64,000 bases of DNA, from contig CAJUIT010000012.1 in the NCBI GenBank assembly GCA_910586565.1, positions 15,674-79,673 of the forward strand, read 5' to 3'. This DNA is from an uncultured Muribaculaceae bacterium. GTDB lineage: Bacteria > Bacteroidota > Bacteroidia > Bacteroidales > Muribaculaceae. Both the position numbers and the translations under genes were made by a program. This document shows positions 33,596 to 43,360 of the stretch, in pieces. How positions within the stretch are numbered: the stretch's first letter is position 1; every line of letters starts with the position of its first letter. The notes under the pieces were generated by a model. That model was not told the DNA's origin and did not search any database. It saw nothing but the letters and a program-made list of their open reading frames with translations.

Positions 33596-34330
33596 TCAGA
33601 GATAGAATGCCACGCCGAATGTAATCGAAAAAAGATTGATTTTGAAATTGGCCGATTTGCTGTCGCGATGGGCAACATAAATCTGGTCGGTGGTTGATTT
33701 GGTGGTGGTGTAGGAAAACCCGAGCACACCCACATTCACCTCTATGGCCGAGTAGTTGTTGAGAAACATAATCATGCCCGGAGCAAGACCCACATGCACA
33801 TCCCACGAGCGCTCGAAAGTGCCGGTGAGGTCTTTGCCGCGCCCTGTGCATATTTTCGACTCACCGCCGCTGAGCTGCAGCTGTGTTTCGTTGAAAAAGC
33901 CGAAACGGCGGTTGTTGCCCAAACTGATATAGTTGCGGAACACGGCCATTGCCGAGTAATTCTGTGAAATGTTGTAGAGATTCTCAACCGAATAGTCGGT
34001 TTCGGAGTCGATGACAACGGTGGCATTGTCAAGGCGGCTGCGCGAACGGGAATAGGAGAACTTTCCACCCGCGGCCAGATTATCCTTGAAGCAATACATC
34101 AGCATGGGGCTGACTTTGAACGTGTAGGTGTCGCCTCCGATGTTTTCAACTATCAGAAATTGGTAATTCTTTTGATTCGACTGCGAGAAACTGACGCTCA
34201 CACCCGTGATCCATTGCCCTTTAGGAATGAACGACACCTGCTCCAAACCTCGCTTGAACTCCACCTGGGCATGCCCGGTGGCTACAAATCCAAGCAGGAT
34301 TGCAAGAAATGTGACTGCTTTCTTTATCAT
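33596..34330 (-). CDS. outer-membrane barrel-like protein, paralogue 2
   Basis: 244 residues. Signal peptide MIKKAVTFLAILLGFVATGH ending AQ. Barrel from VSFIPKGQWITGVSVSFSQS to the C-terminal FSITFGVAFYL. Paralogue of the next gene (FIPKGQW, FRNYISLGNNRRFGFFNETQ, SANFKINLFSITFG). First of the minus-strand surface run 34330-30099, so the run carries two related barrels, a PCMD lipoprotein and a third barrel. No nearby SusC/SusD. Confidence 0.7.
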   Translation of the reverse strand: MIKKAVTFLAILLGFVATGHAQVEFKRGLEQVSFIPKGQWITGVSVSFSQSNQKNYQFLIVENIGGDTYTFKVSPMLMYCFKDNLAAGGKFSYSRSRSRLDNATVVIDSETDYSVENLYNISQNYSAMAVFRNYISLGNNRRFGFFNETQLQLSGGESKICTGRGKDLTGTFERSWDVHVGLAPGMIMFLNNYSAIEVNVGVLGFSYTTTKSTTDQIYVAHRDSKSANFKINLFSITFGVAFYL

Positions 34331-34813
34331 ATTTTGCTCGATTCAGACGTGGCCTCATACATAGCATTTAAACACAGGCTTCTGTCTGTCATTATGTTAC
34401 GCCCCTGCACGTGAGTTGGGAACACCCCCGCGGAGCAATTGCAAAAATTTTTGTAAAGTTACACTATTTTTCACATTTGCGAAAAGATTTCATCGGTTAA
34501 AATTTTTAACACCCTCTATATTCGATAAATTACATGCTTCCCGATGCAGAATGGCTGCCAGCAATCCTATCGGCGTGAATACGAGCGGTTTTTGCATGCC
34601 GATTTTTTTCGCTAATTTTGTTGACTAAAGTGAAAAACGGCACACCGCATTAATTAACCGCGCTACGCAACCCGATTCAGTGCCTTAACTTTTTGCTCTG
34701 AATTTTGTCTTATCTTTAAGAAACTGTTTAAATAATCAACCCTCGACTTCGGGTTAAAGACGGCAACGGCCGACAAAAAACGCACACCGCAGTCGAACAA
34801 CTCACAATCAACA
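34331..34813 (+). promoter_or_regulatory. 483-nt divergent intergenic region
   Basis: AT-rich. TTTG at 34591-34594, 18 nt, TAATTTTG at 34613-34620 forms a plausible promoter for the DUF4923 gene with a leader of about 190 nt. TATCTTTA near 34711 is a weaker alternative. I find no clear minus-strand promoter or RNA gene. Confidence 0.5.
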
Positions 34814-35509
34814 ATGAAAAAAATCTTTTCTGCAATCCTCTCCGCTCTCGTTCTGGCTTGCGCTCCCTGCGCCCATGCCAATCCCGATATCACCGACCTG
34901 CTTAAAGGAGCTGCAAGTGCATTGAAAGGCTCAGGCTCCGATTCAGGTTCAAGTTCAAGCACCGGTTCAACTGCGTTATCGGGCCTCAAAGGAATGATTG
35001 AGGGGCTTATCTCCAAGAGCGACCTCACCGAAGCCGACCTCGTGGGGTCATGGCGCTATTCGGCTCCGGCCGTAGCTTTCAAGAGCGACAACCTGCTGCA
35101 GAAAGCCGGCGGCGCGGCAGCTGCCGGTGTAATCACCGAGAAACTTGCCCCATTCTATGCCAAAGCCGGTATCACCAACCTCACGGCTACATTTAACGAA
35201 GACAAGACTTTCACTTTCAAAATCAACAAAATAAGCCTCTCGGGCACCTTTGAGAAGGATGCCACCTCCGAAACCGGCGATTTCACTTTCAGCTTCAAGG
35301 CTGCCGGCAAAATCCCCGTAGGCAAATTCAAAGCCCATGTTGAGAAAGTCGGCTCGAAACTCACCATCACCTTCGACGCCTCGAAGCTCATCACGCTTGT
35401 CAACACCATTGCAAAAATCAGCGGGCAGAGCACACTCCAGTCGGTTGCCACCCTGCTCAACTCCTACGATGGCCTGAATTGCGGATTTGAGCTGACAAAA
35501 GCAAACTAA
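34814..35509 (+). CDS. DUF4923 secreted lipocalin-like protein
   Basis: 231 residues. Signal peptide MKKIFSAILSALVLACAPCA to HA. A Ser/Gly-rich linker at about 35-55 precedes the domain. The body fits DUF4923: DLVGSWRYSAPAVAFKSDNL, LAPFYAKAGI, FNEDKTFTFKINKISLSGTF and a C-terminal NSYDGLNCGFELTKA. Predicted periplasmic or outer-membrane-associated beta barrel with unknown ligand. Family is common in Bacteroidales. Stands before the TrkH gene with a 46-nt gap. Confidence 0.8.
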   Translation: MKKIFSAILSALVLACAPCAHANPDITDLLKGAASALKGSGSDSGSSSSTGSTALSGLKGMIEGLISKSDLTEADLVGSWRYSAPAVAFKSDNLLQKAGGAAAAGVITEKLAPFYAKAGITNLTATFNEDKTFTFKINKISLSGTFEKDATSETGDFTFSFKAAGKIPVGKFKAHVEKVGSKLTITFDASKLITLVNTIAKISGQSTLQSVATLLNSYDGLNCGFELTKAN

Positions 35510-35555
35510 ACACGCAACCGGCTGCTAACCAAACCATTTCAGAAAGGCATTTAAA

Positions 35556-37418
35556 TTGACCCGCAGCTCTCTGAAAGAACGTGTTGCCGCGCGTTGGCGC
35601 ATAATAAAACATGCCCACGCGCGGCTTACCACACGGTTCGTTCCCACAATAAGGCTGATATCAACCGTGTTGGGAATTGCAACGGTGGTGGCGTCGGCGG
35701 TGTGTCTGATTTGCCTGTTAATACACTTCGGGTTCGACCGTTCCCCGCAGGAAACGAAAACCCTCGCCCGCATTCTGCGCGCCATCCAGATTCTCTTTGC
35801 CACGGGAATTATTTTCAACCTCCTTTTCAACTTCAAGGAAACCGTAGGGCAAACGAAAATCATAAAATGGATAACCGACGCGGGGATTCTGATTACGCTG
35901 CTCCCGCTGGCCTATCCGCGCCCCGACAGGCCGTGGATTCCTCTGCTTGAACAAATCCTCTACAACCGTGCATTTCTCTTCTCGGTGCTGGCCGCCTACT
36001 CGGCTGTCGACCTCAGCTACGGTGTGATTAAGATGATTGGGAAACGCACCAACCCGTCGCTGATGCTGTCGGTGAGTTTTCTGTTTTTCATAATAATAGG
36101 GTCGTTTCTGTTGATGATGCCCCGGTGCACGGTCACACCCTTGAATTATATCGACTCACTTTTCGTTGCCACATCGGCAGTGTGCATCACCGGGCTGACC
36201 ACCATCGACATTTCACAAACATTCACACCGTCGGGACTGATTGTGCTTGCGCTCCTGATTCAGATAGGAGGACTGGGGGTTATGACTTTCACCAGTTTCT
36301 TCGCACTGTTTTTCAGCGGCAACACATCCATCTACAGCCAGCTGATGGTTAAGGATATGATTTATTCTAAAACCATCAACGCACTGCTTCCCACCCTGCT
36401 CTACATTTTGGGGTTCACACTTTTAATCGAACTTCTCGGAGCCGTGGCCATATTTTTGTGCGTGCACGGAACGCTCGGAATGTCGTTGCAGGACGAGATT
36501 GTGTTCTCGGCGTTCCATTCACTGTCGGCATTCTGCAATGCCGGCTTCTCCAACATCGAGGGGGGATTGTCGAACCCTCTGCTGCTTCACTCCAACCAGT
36601 CGGTCTATCTTGTGGCGAGTGCCCTTATTTTTGCCGGAGGTATTGGATTTCCGCTGCTTGTAAATTTCAAATCGGCACTGGGGCGCTACATGCAACGCAT
36701 CTGGCACTGGCTGCGCGGAAAAGGGGTGCTCCATCAAGCCTACCACGTCTACGACCTCAACACAAAGGTTGTGCTCGTTACCACATTGTGGATTTTCGGC
36801 GCGAGCACAGTGCTGTTCTTCCTGTTTGAATATGACAACTCACTCGCGCAATTCTCCTTTGGCGACAAGATAATCCAGTCGGTGTTCAATTCGTTTGTGC
36901 CACGTTCGTCGGGTTTCTCGTCGGTCAACCCTGCGGGGTTCCTCAACATCACGCTGCTGATGTTTGTGGTGCTCATGTGGATTGGCGGCGCCTCGCAGTC
37001 AACTGCCGGCGGTATCAAGGTCAACACCTTCGCCACGATGATTCTCAACCTGCGCGCCGTGGTGCTCGGGCGCGACCGCATCACCGCCTACGGGCGCACT
37101 ATCTCCGTGCCGTCGCTGCGCAGAGCCCACGCTGTCATCGGTCTGTCGATAGTTTCTTTCATTTTCTATGCCATCGCGCTTGTGGGACTCGAACCGAATC
37201 TCAGCACCCGCGCCCTGCTCTATGAGGCTGCCTCGGCACTTTTCACTGTCGGCTCCTCGCTCGGGGTCACCCCGCTGCTCGGCACTCCGGCAAAACTGCT
37301 GCTGTGCACCGCCATGTTTCTCGGACGTGTAGGAATCATTTCCCTGCTCGTCGGCATAGTCGGCACCCACAACGATTCCCCTGCAAAATTCCCCACCGAC
37401 AATATCATCATCAACTAA
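35556..37418 (+). CDS. TrkH/KtrB potassium transporter
   Basis: K+ translocating subunit in the inner membrane, 620 residues. Begins with TTG at 35556, because the next in-frame ATG would remove most of the first helices; the nearby ATG at 35611 is out of frame. An N-terminal block of about 140 residues adds extra helices. Then four pore repeats appear with selectivity loops such as FVATSAVCITGLTT (repeat 1), HSLSAFCNAGFSN, VPRSSGFSSVNPAG and TVGSSLGVTP. These loops have the single conserved Gly per repeat. Followed by its TrkA regulator 13 nt later. Confidence 0.92.
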   Translation: MTRSSLKERVAARWRIIKHAHARLTTRFVPTIRLISTVLGIATVVASAVCLICLLIHFGFDRSPQETKTLARILRAIQILFATGIIFNLLFNFKETVGQTKIIKWITDAGILITLLPLAYPRPDRPWIPLLEQILYNRAFLFSVLAAYSAVDLSYGVIKMIGKRTNPSLMLSVSFLFFIIIGSFLLMMPRCTVTPLNYIDSLFVATSAVCITGLTTIDISQTFTPSGLIVLALLIQIGGLGVMTFTSFFALFFSGNTSIYSQLMVKDMIYSKTINALLPTLLYILGFTLLIELLGAVAIFLCVHGTLGMSLQDEIVFSAFHSLSAFCNAGFSNIEGGLSNPLLLHSNQSVYLVASALIFAGGIGFPLLVNFKSALGRYMQRIWHWLRGKGVLHQAYHVYDLNTKVVLVTTLWIFGASTVLFFLFEYDNSLAQFSFGDKIIQSVFNSFVPRSSGFSSVNPAGFLNITLLMFVVLMWIGGASQSTAGGIKVNTFATMILNLRAVVLGRDRITAYGRTISVPSLRRAHAVIGLSIVSFIFYAIALVGLEPNLSTRALLYEAASALFTVGSSLGVTPLLGTPAKLLLCTAMFLGRVGIISLLVGIVGTHNDSPAKFPTDNIIIN

Positions 37419-37431
37419 CACACCCACTCTC

Positions 37432-38121
37432 ATGCGCTACCTTATAATTGGACTCGGAATCTACGGCACCAATCTCGCCAAGGACCTCACCGACATGGGT
37501 CACGAAGTTATAGGCGCCGACCGCCTCGCCGCCAACGTCGATGCCATAAAGGATTACATCGCCACGGCCTATATCCTCGATTCCACCGACGAGGTTGCAA
37601 TCGGGGCATTGCCGCTGAAAAATGTCGATTTGGTTATCGTTGCCATCGGTGAGAATTTCGGGGCAAGCATCAAAACGGTGGCACTCCTTCGCAAACTCGG
37701 CGTGCGTAAAATCTATGCCCGCGCCATCGACGAGCTTCACCACGCCATTCTCGAAGGGATGAAAGTGGAGCGCATCCTCAACCCCGAGCAGAGGGCGGCC
37801 GCCGACCTTGTCAACGAGCTCGAGCTCGGCACCCATGCCGAAACTCTGAGAGTGGATCGCGAGCGCATGGTGATGCGCTTCAAGGCTCCCGAATATTTTT
37901 TCAGCATGCGCTATGCCGACATGACCCCCGACAACACTTTCGGCATGCAACTCATCGCCGCCTCACGCCCTAAACCGACCACCAACGTTCTTGGTGTGGA
38001 CGCATCGGAATTCACTCCGCTTGAAATCGGTCCCGACTCCCAGCAGCGTGTGGTAGCCGGTGATGTGCTCACCTGCTTAGGCACACGCAAGGACTACCGA
38101 GCCATGTTCCGCCACCTGTAA
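37432..38121 (+). CDS. TrkA/KtrA regulatory subunit
   Basis: 229 residues. Rossmann RCK_N domain with YLIIGLGIYGTNLAKDL (GxGxxG) and the acidic residue in EVIGADR, typical of NAD(H)/ATP binding. A C-terminal RCK_C domain from about residue 140 ends LTCLGTRKDYRAMFRHL. One RCK unit, so KtrA type rather than the double TrkA. It should form a ring below the TrkH-type pore (35556-37418) and gate it. Its last codons are followed by a degenerate repeat. Confidence 0.92.
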   Translation: MRYLIIGLGIYGTNLAKDLTDMGHEVIGADRLAANVDAIKDYIATAYILDSTDEVAIGALPLKNVDLVIVAIGENFGASIKTVALLRKLGVRKIYARAIDELHHAILEGMKVERILNPEQRAAADLVNELELGTHAETLRVDRERMVMRFKAPEYFFSMRYADMTPDNTFGMQLIAASRPKPTTNVLGVDASEFTPLEIGPDSQQRVVAGDVLTCLGTRKDYRAMFRHL

Positions 38122-38174
38122 AAGGGTGTGCATCATAACGGCCCGGGGTGCTGTGTCGCGTAGGGTTCGGTCTT
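38121..38174 (+). repeat. degenerate copy of the 128-bp intergenic repeat (left half)
   Basis: AAGGGTGTGCATCATAACGG, then GGGTTCGGTCT, aligns to the left half of the repeat (GAGGGTGTGTCATAACGG). It has several changes and lacks the right end. It fills the whole gap between trkA and the aspartokinase gene. Confidence 0.55.
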
Positions 38175-39498
38175 ATTTTCCTTGCAGAAACAGGTGGTCG
38201 GTGAGTGCGTTGAGAGCCCTCACCTTATCCTCTTTCTTCACGAGGAATGAGATGTTGTAGTTGGAACCGCCGTAGGAAATCATGCGCACGGGCACATCAC
38301 GCAATGCGTCGATGGCACGGGCCTCGAAACCGCGGTTGTGCCATTCGAGGTCACCTACCACACAGATTATCACCATGTCGTAGTCAACGGCCACGGTGCC
38401 GAATTCCTTCAGCTCGTCAATGATATGTTCAAGCTTCAGGGGGTCGTCGATAGTTACCGAAATCCCCACCTCCGATGTTGCAATCATGTCGATGGGGCGG
38501 TTGTAGTTGTCGAAAATCTCAAACACACGGTGAATGAATCCCGAGGCGGGAAGCATGCGCGACGACTTAATCTTTATTGCAATCACGCCGTCCTTGGCAG
38601 CCACGGCTTTTATCGACCGCGAGTGCACGGTGTTGTAAATCAGCGTGCCGCGTGCTTCGGGCTCCATTGTGTTGAGCACTCTGATGGGGATGTTGTTCAC
38701 CTTTGCCGGCATCACGCAGGTGGGGTGCAGAATCTTCGCCCCGAAATAGGCCAGCTCAGCCGCCTCGTTGAAATGCAGCTCATGCACCGGCTCGGTTTTC
38801 TCAACATAACGGGGGTCGTTGTTGTGCATGCCGTCGATGTCGGTCCAAATCTCAATCTCCTCGGCATTGATTGCCGCACCGATGAGAGAGGCTGTGAGGT
38901 CGCTGCCGCCGCGCAGCAGGTTGTCGGTCTCTCCGCGATGGTTGCGGCAGATGAATCCCTGGGTGACGAACAGGTCGGCATCGCCATGCTGCTCAAGCAT
39001 GGGGGTGAGCTTGAGGGTGATGTAGTCAACATCGGCCTCGCCGTTATGGTCGGTGCGCATGAATTCGAGCGCCGGGAGCCACACCGAATTATAGCCCTGC
39101 TCATGGAGATAGATATCCATGAGGTTTGTCGACATCAGTTCACCCTGGGCAAGGATTGCCTTCTCCTCAACCTGTGAGAATTCACCCTCGTGGGTAAATG
39201 AACGTATATGGCTGAAAATGGAGCCTATGCACTCGCGGGCACGGCTGCGCGAGCTGTCGGAGGCCAGCAGCTCGTCAATCACATCGAAATATTTTTTCTC
39301 AAGGCTATTGATTGTCTCCTTGGCTCCGTTCACATTGTGCTTGTAGAGATAATCGGCGATTTCAACCAAAGTGTTGGTGGTGCCCGACATTGCCGAGAGC
39401 ACAATGATGTTGGCTCCGCGGTCGGTTATCAGTTTGGCCACCTCCTTGATGCGCGCAGCGCTTCCAACCGAGGTGCCTCCGAATTTCAAAACTTTCAT
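38173..39498 (-). CDS. lysC: aspartate kinase, monofunctional
   Basis: First step of the aspartate family: ATP-dependent phosphorylation of aspartate. 441 residues. Kinase domain: MKVLKFGGTSVGSA, LSAMSGTTN, and GFICRNHRGETDNLLRGGSD. The C-terminal third holds two ACT-type domains (IKSSRMLPASGFIHRVFEIF; ATSEVGISVTID), which should bind a feedback amino acid. No homoserine dehydrogenase fusion and no meso-DAP decarboxylase nearby. The convergent trkA gene ends 51 nt away. Confidence 0.94.
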   Translation of the reverse strand: MKVLKFGGTSVGSAARIKEVAKLITDRGANIIVLSAMSGTTNTLVEIADYLYKHNVNGAKETINSLEKKYFDVIDELLASDSSRSRARECIGSIFSHIRSFTHEGEFSQVEEKAILAQGELMSTNLMDIYLHEQGYNSVWLPALEFMRTDHNGEADVDYITLKLTPMLEQHGDADLFVTQGFICRNHRGETDNLLRGGSDLTASLIGAAINAEEIEIWTDIDGMHNNDPRYVEKTEPVHELHFNEAAELAYFGAKILHPTCVMPAKVNNIPIRVLNTMEPEARGTLIYNTVHSRSIKAVAAKDGVIAIKIKSSRMLPASGFIHRVFEIFDNYNRPIDMIATSEVGISVTIDDPLKLEHIIDELKEFGTVAVDYDMVIICVVGDLEWHNRGFEARAIDALRDVPVRMISYGGSNYNISFLVKKEDKVRALNALTDHLFLQGK

Positions 39499-39599
39499 TT
39501 TGCGGTGAAAAAATGTGGAATAATGCGTTGGTGATGATTGGAGAGAACTGAGGGATTGTGTGAACGCCGCCGTGCAGGAGCCGCCGTAGAGCGAGAGCG

Positions 39600-40289
39600 T
39601 TACCGGAGGTCGTCGGGCAGTTCCGCGCCGTAGTCAACAAGCTGCTTGTCGGCACACTGCATCACACGGGCGGGATATTGCTCAACGAGCTGCAGGTTGT
39701 GGGTGGCCATTATCACGGCTGTGCCCTGCTCGGAGATTTCGCGCAGATGCTTCACAATGCGGTCGCCGGTGGCGGGGTCGAGATTGCCGGTGGGCTCGTC
39801 GGCCAGAATGAGTTTGGGTTTGTTGAGAAGCGCGCGGGCAATGACGATGCGCTGCTGCTCACCACCCGAGAGCTCGTGGGGCATCTTGTAGGATTTTGTG
39901 GCCATACCCACATGACGCAACACCTCGTCGATGCGCTCATCCTTTGCGTCGCGGTCTTTCCAGCCGGTGGCATCGAGCACAAATTTGAGGTTCTCATACA
40001 CATTGCGGTCGGTGAGCAGCTGGAAATCCTGAAACACAATGCCTATCTCGCGACGCAACATTGGAATATCCTTGCGGCGGATACCCACAAGGTCCACATC
40101 CATCACACGGGCCTCACCCGATGTTACAGGAATCTCGGCATACATTGTTTTGAGCAGACTCGATTTGCCGCTTCCCACCTTTCCGATAAGGTAGACGAAC
40201 TCACCTTCCGAAAGGGTGAAATCAACGTGCTTGAGCACCACAAGTTCCTTGCGGAGAATCTCAACGTCGCGATATTGAACTATATTCAT
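39600..40289 (-). CDS. FtsE-like cell-division ABC ATPase
   Basis: Start placed at MNIVQYRDVEILRK (40289), as upstream codons in the longer frame look non-coding. 229 residues. Walker A LIGKVGSGKSSLL, Q-loop FQDFQLLTDRNVYENL, signature LSGGEQQR, Walker B LILADEPTGNLD, H-loop ATHN. The Gly-Lys-Val in Walker A and the T-D-R-N segment are FtsE-like. FtsX is not adjacent. Likely supplies the ATPase for cell-wall hydrolase control at division (family knowledge). Confidence 0.85.
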   Translation of the reverse strand: MNIVQYRDVEILRKELVVLKHVDFTLSEGEFVYLIGKVGSGKSSLLKTMYAEIPVTSGEARVMDVDLVGIRRKDIPMLRREIGIVFQDFQLLTDRNVYENLKFVLDATGWKDRDAKDERIDEVLRHVGMATKSYKMPHELSGGEQQRIVIARALLNKPKLILADEPTGNLDPATGDRIVKHLREISEQGTAVIMATHNLQLVEQYPARVMQCADKQLVDYGAELPDDLR

Positions 40290-40563
40290 TGCCATGAATT
40301 TGTGCTGTTTCCTGCGGCCGCTCCACCTTTCGCTGCCGGCAAGCGGGCTTACCATGCATGATGCGGTTGATTCTACAGGCCTACGGGCAGGTTGTTCCAA
40401 ATAATTTCAATAAGGGCCGTTTATGTTCACAGCCACTTATTATTAAACATGCAAAGTTAACCAATGCTTCCCAACAGAGGGGGCGAGGTGCCGCAGTTAA
40501 CAAAATTTTAACAATATCAGCCCCTTCCCCACCCCGTTTTTGCATAAAATTTGCACCTTTGGG

Positions 40564-40594
40564 TTGATTTATAAGATTTTTCCCACTAATTTTG
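40564..40594 (+). promoter_or_regulatory. promoter of the trigger factor gene
   Basis: TTG at 40564-40566, 20 nt, TAATTTTG at 40587-40594. About 50 nt to the ATG at 40647. The rest of the 357-nt gap from 40290 shows no other clear feature. Confidence 0.8.
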
Positions 40595-40646
40595 CACCTT
40601 GAAAATTACGACTAAACTAATAACAACATAAAAAACTGTTCATTTT

Positions 40647-42005
40647 ATGCAAGTTACGCTTGAAAAGACCGGCGACCTTCAGGGCCGCATCAAGGTTGAA
40701 GTAACCCAGAACGATTATCTCGACAAGGTTAACAAAGAACTCAAAGAAATAGGCCGCACACGCGCTATCCCCGGCTTCCGCAAGGGCCATGTAAGCACCG
40801 AGCAGCTCCGTCGCCGCTTCGGCAAGGATGTTAAAAGCCACGTTCTCAACGAAGAAGTTTACCGCGCTGTGATTGAATACATCCGCGAGAACAAACTCGA
40901 CGTGCTGGGCGAACCCCTCCCCGTTGAAGTTAAGGAAATCAATCTCGACGACCAGGACTACACCTTCGAATATGAAGTTGGTCTGGCTCCCGCCATCGAC
41001 GTGAAACTCGACAAGGATGTGACCGTTCCCTTCTACACCATCGCCGTTTCCGACGAAATGGTGAAAGATCAGGACACCGCTCTGTGCGAACGCTTCGGCG
41101 CTCAGGTGCCCGGCGAGGAGGTTGACGCCAAGGCTCTCGTCAAGGGCGCAATCATGCAGCTCAACGAGGACGGTACCGTCAACACTGCCGAAGATGCCAT
41201 TCAGGTTGTCGACGGCATTGTCGCTCCCATGTACTTCACCGACAAGGACCAGGCTGCCCTCTTCCTCGGCAAGAAAGTTGGCGACAAGGTTGTGTTCAAC
41301 CCCTCGAAAACCTGCAACGGCAACGCCGCTGAAATGGCTTCGATGCTCCACATCGACAAGGAGAAAACCGCTGCCGTTACCGGCGACTTCGAAATGGCTA
41401 TCTCTGAAATCATCGTGCTCAAGCCTGCCGAACATGGCGAGGAATTCTACAAGGAAGTGTTCCCCGGCAACCAGGTGACCACCGAAGAGGAATATTTCGA
41501 AGGCCTCCGCAAAATGATTGCATCGCAGCTCGCCCCCAACAGCGAACACATGTTCAACCGCGACGCTCAGAAAACAATCATGGATAAATTCGGTAACTTC
41601 GAGCTCCCCGCCGAATTCCTGAAAAAATGGCTCGTTGCCCGCAACGAAGAACTCACCCCCGAAAACGTTGGTGAGGAATATGAAAAGATGGTTCCCTCAA
41701 TCAAATGGGAACTTCTCCGCGGCAAGCTCGCCGAGAACCTCGACATCAAGGTTACCGAGGACGACATGCTCCAGTTCGCCAAGGCTATCGCCATGCAGCA
41801 GTTCGCCCAGTATGGCATGCTCAACATGGACGACGAAACCATCACCAACTATGCCCGTCGCATCCTCGAGGATAAGAACTATGCATCACGCATGCGCGAG
41901 GACGTTGGCAACGGCAAACTCTTCAACGCAATCAAGGCTCTTGTGAACCTCGACTCCAAGGAAGTTTCACTCGACGAGTTCAAAAAGCTCGCTCAGGCTG
42001 AATAA
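40647..42005 (+). CDS. tig: trigger factor
   Basis: Ribosome-bound chaperone and prolyl isomerase. 452 residues. N-terminal ribosome-binding loop has IPGFRKGHV (signature GFRxGxxP-like, here with His-Val). The PPIase-like middle lacks a close FKBP motif match, as usual in Bacteroidetes (ALVKGAIMQLNEDG). A long helical C-terminus ends EVSLDEFKKLAQAE. Followed by a hairpin and a full repeat before clpP, so the three-gene order tig-clpP-clpX is kept, but tig has its own transcript end. Confidence 0.93.
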   Translation: MQVTLEKTGDLQGRIKVEVTQNDYLDKVNKELKEIGRTRAIPGFRKGHVSTEQLRRRFGKDVKSHVLNEEVYRAVIEYIRENKLDVLGEPLPVEVKEINLDDQDYTFEYEVGLAPAIDVKLDKDVTVPFYTIAVSDEMVKDQDTALCERFGAQVPGEEVDAKALVKGAIMQLNEDGTVNTAEDAIQVVDGIVAPMYFTDKDQAALFLGKKVGDKVVFNPSKTCNGNAAEMASMLHIDKEKTAAVTGDFEMAISEIIVLKPAEHGEEFYKEVFPGNQVTTEEEYFEGLRKMIASQLAPNSEHMFNRDAQKTIMDKFGNFELPAEFLKKWLVARNEELTPENVGEEYEKMVPSIKWELLRGKLAENLDIKVTEDDMLQFAKAIAMQQFAQYGMLNMDDETITNYARRILEDKNYASRMREDVGNGKLFNAIKALVNLDSKEVSLDEFKKLAQAE

Positions 42006-42038
42006 TAACCTACAGGTTACATAAACCCCACAAACCAC

Positions 42039-42076
42039 GGCGGTGTGTCAAAATGCAGCGATTTTGACACACCGCC
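42039..42076 (+). terminator. terminator after tig
   Basis: Perfect 16-bp stem GGCGGTGTGTCAAAAT / ATTTTGACACACCGCC with a 6-nt loop, then TTGATTT. Confidence 0.85.
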
Positions 42077-42095
42077 TTGATTTAATCAGGATGGA

Positions 42096-42223
42096 GAGGG
42101 TGCTGTCAGAATGGTTTGGATGGTAGGAGCTTGTGGGTGAGGCCGATGAGAGCGTACTGTAGTACGTGACCGAGGCCGAATCCAGCAAGCGACGCCCCAG
42201 ATGAGCCATTATGACACACCCTC
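42096..42223 (-). repeat. 128-bp palindromic intergenic repeat, full copy B
   Basis: Inverted relative to copy A: starts GAGGGTGCTGTCAGAATGG and ends CCATTATGACACACCCTC. It lies 19 nt beyond the tig hairpin. The spacing between hairpin and repeat is like that at 30014-30033, giving one compound unit. Confidence 0.85.
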
Positions 42224-42378
42224 GTGCAGTTTTGCAGCAAATCCGTCGGGGAGAGCCTGCAGCATCGCCTCAAGCCTGATAGCAGCCGGCGTGGCACACC
42301 CGTGCTCAAAACATGAAACGAAACTCATTGTCGGCTCTTCACAAACTCTTTCCCGAGGAAGCAAAAAAATCTGCAATG

Positions 42379-42413
42379 TTTGCTTCATGTCACAAAAAAT
42401 TTTACTATCTTTG
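42379..42413 (+). promoter_or_regulatory. promoter candidate of clpP
   Basis: TTTG at 42379-42382, 23-nt spacer (slightly long), TATCTTTG at 42406-42413; about 70 nt leader to the first ATG. Confidence 0.6.
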
Positions 42414-42483
42414 AATTAAGTTTGCCGCGACATCAAGCGGCAAACCGAAGCAGCCCCGCGACCTCGGGCCTGCACAAAACAAC

Positions 42484-43236
42484 ATGCATAATCACAACAA
42501 CACAATGAATAATCTCAAAAACGATTTTCGCAACTATGCGGTGAAGCACCTCGGCATGAACGGCCTCGCTCTCGACCAGTTCACCTCCGCCACCGACAAC
42601 GCCATCCGTTCGAGCTACATCTCCCCCACCATCATTGAGGAACGTCAGCTCAACGTGGCCCAGATGGATGTGTTCTCCCGCCTGATGATGGACCGCATCA
42701 TCTTCCTCGGCACCGACGTGAACGACTACACCGCCAACGTCATCCAGGCCCAGCTTCTCTATCTCGACTCGGCCGACCCCGGCAAAGATGTGTCAATCTA
42801 CATCAACTCCCCCGGCGGCTCGGTCTACGCCGGCCTCGGCATCTACGACACCATGCAATACATCAGCAGCGACGTTGCAACCATCTGCACCGGCATGGCT
42901 GCCTCGATGGCTGCAGTGCTCCTCGTTGCCGGCACCACCGGAAAGCGTTTCGCCCTCAACCACTCGCGCGTGATGATTCACCAGCCGATGGGCGGCGCTC
43001 AGGGGCAGGCTTCCGATATTGAAATCACAGCCCGCGAAATCCAGAAGCTGAAGAAGGAGCTCTACCACATCATCGCCGAACATTCGGGTCAACCCTTCGA
43101 AAAAGTTGAGCGCGACTCCGACCGCGACTATTGGATGACCGCCCCCGAGGCTCTCGACTACGGCATGATCGACAAGGTGCTTGCCAAACGTCCCGCACCT
43201 TTCACCACCGACAGCACTCCCCTCCGTCAGGACTAA
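42484..43236 (+). CDS. clpP: ATP-dependent Clp protease proteolytic subunit
   Basis: Serine protease tetradecamer that works with ClpX. 250 residues from MHNHNN, or 243 from the second start MNNLKN (42505). Catalytic triad Ser141 (GMAASMAAV), His166 (MIHQPMGG) and Asp215 (DRDYWM), numbered from the first ATG. Also typical: [20 protein letters not shown]. The N-terminal extension of about 40 residues over E. coli ClpP is a usual feature in Bacteroidetes. Followed by clpX after 124 nt. Confidence 0.96.
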   Translation: MHNHNNTMNNLKNDFRNYAVKHLGMNGLALDQFTSATDNAIRSSYISPTIIEERQLNVAQMDVFSRLMMDRIIFLGTDVNDYTANVIQAQLLYLDSADPGKDVSIYINSPGGSVYAGLGIYDTMQYISSDVATICTGMAASMAAVLLVAGTTGKRFALNHSRVMIHQPMGGAQGQASDIEITAREIQKLKKELYHIIAEHSGQPFEKVERDSDRDYWMTAPEALDYGMIDKVLAKRPAPFTTDSTPLRQD

Positions 43237-43360
43237 CACCAACCACAACCACGAATGCGACGTTGCCGGATGAGGCGGAGGAACCACCCTCACAAAGCCG
43301 GCCAAAGGCTCTCAACCGCCTGCTCACGGCTTCATCCGTCAACACGCCCAAATAAAAACA

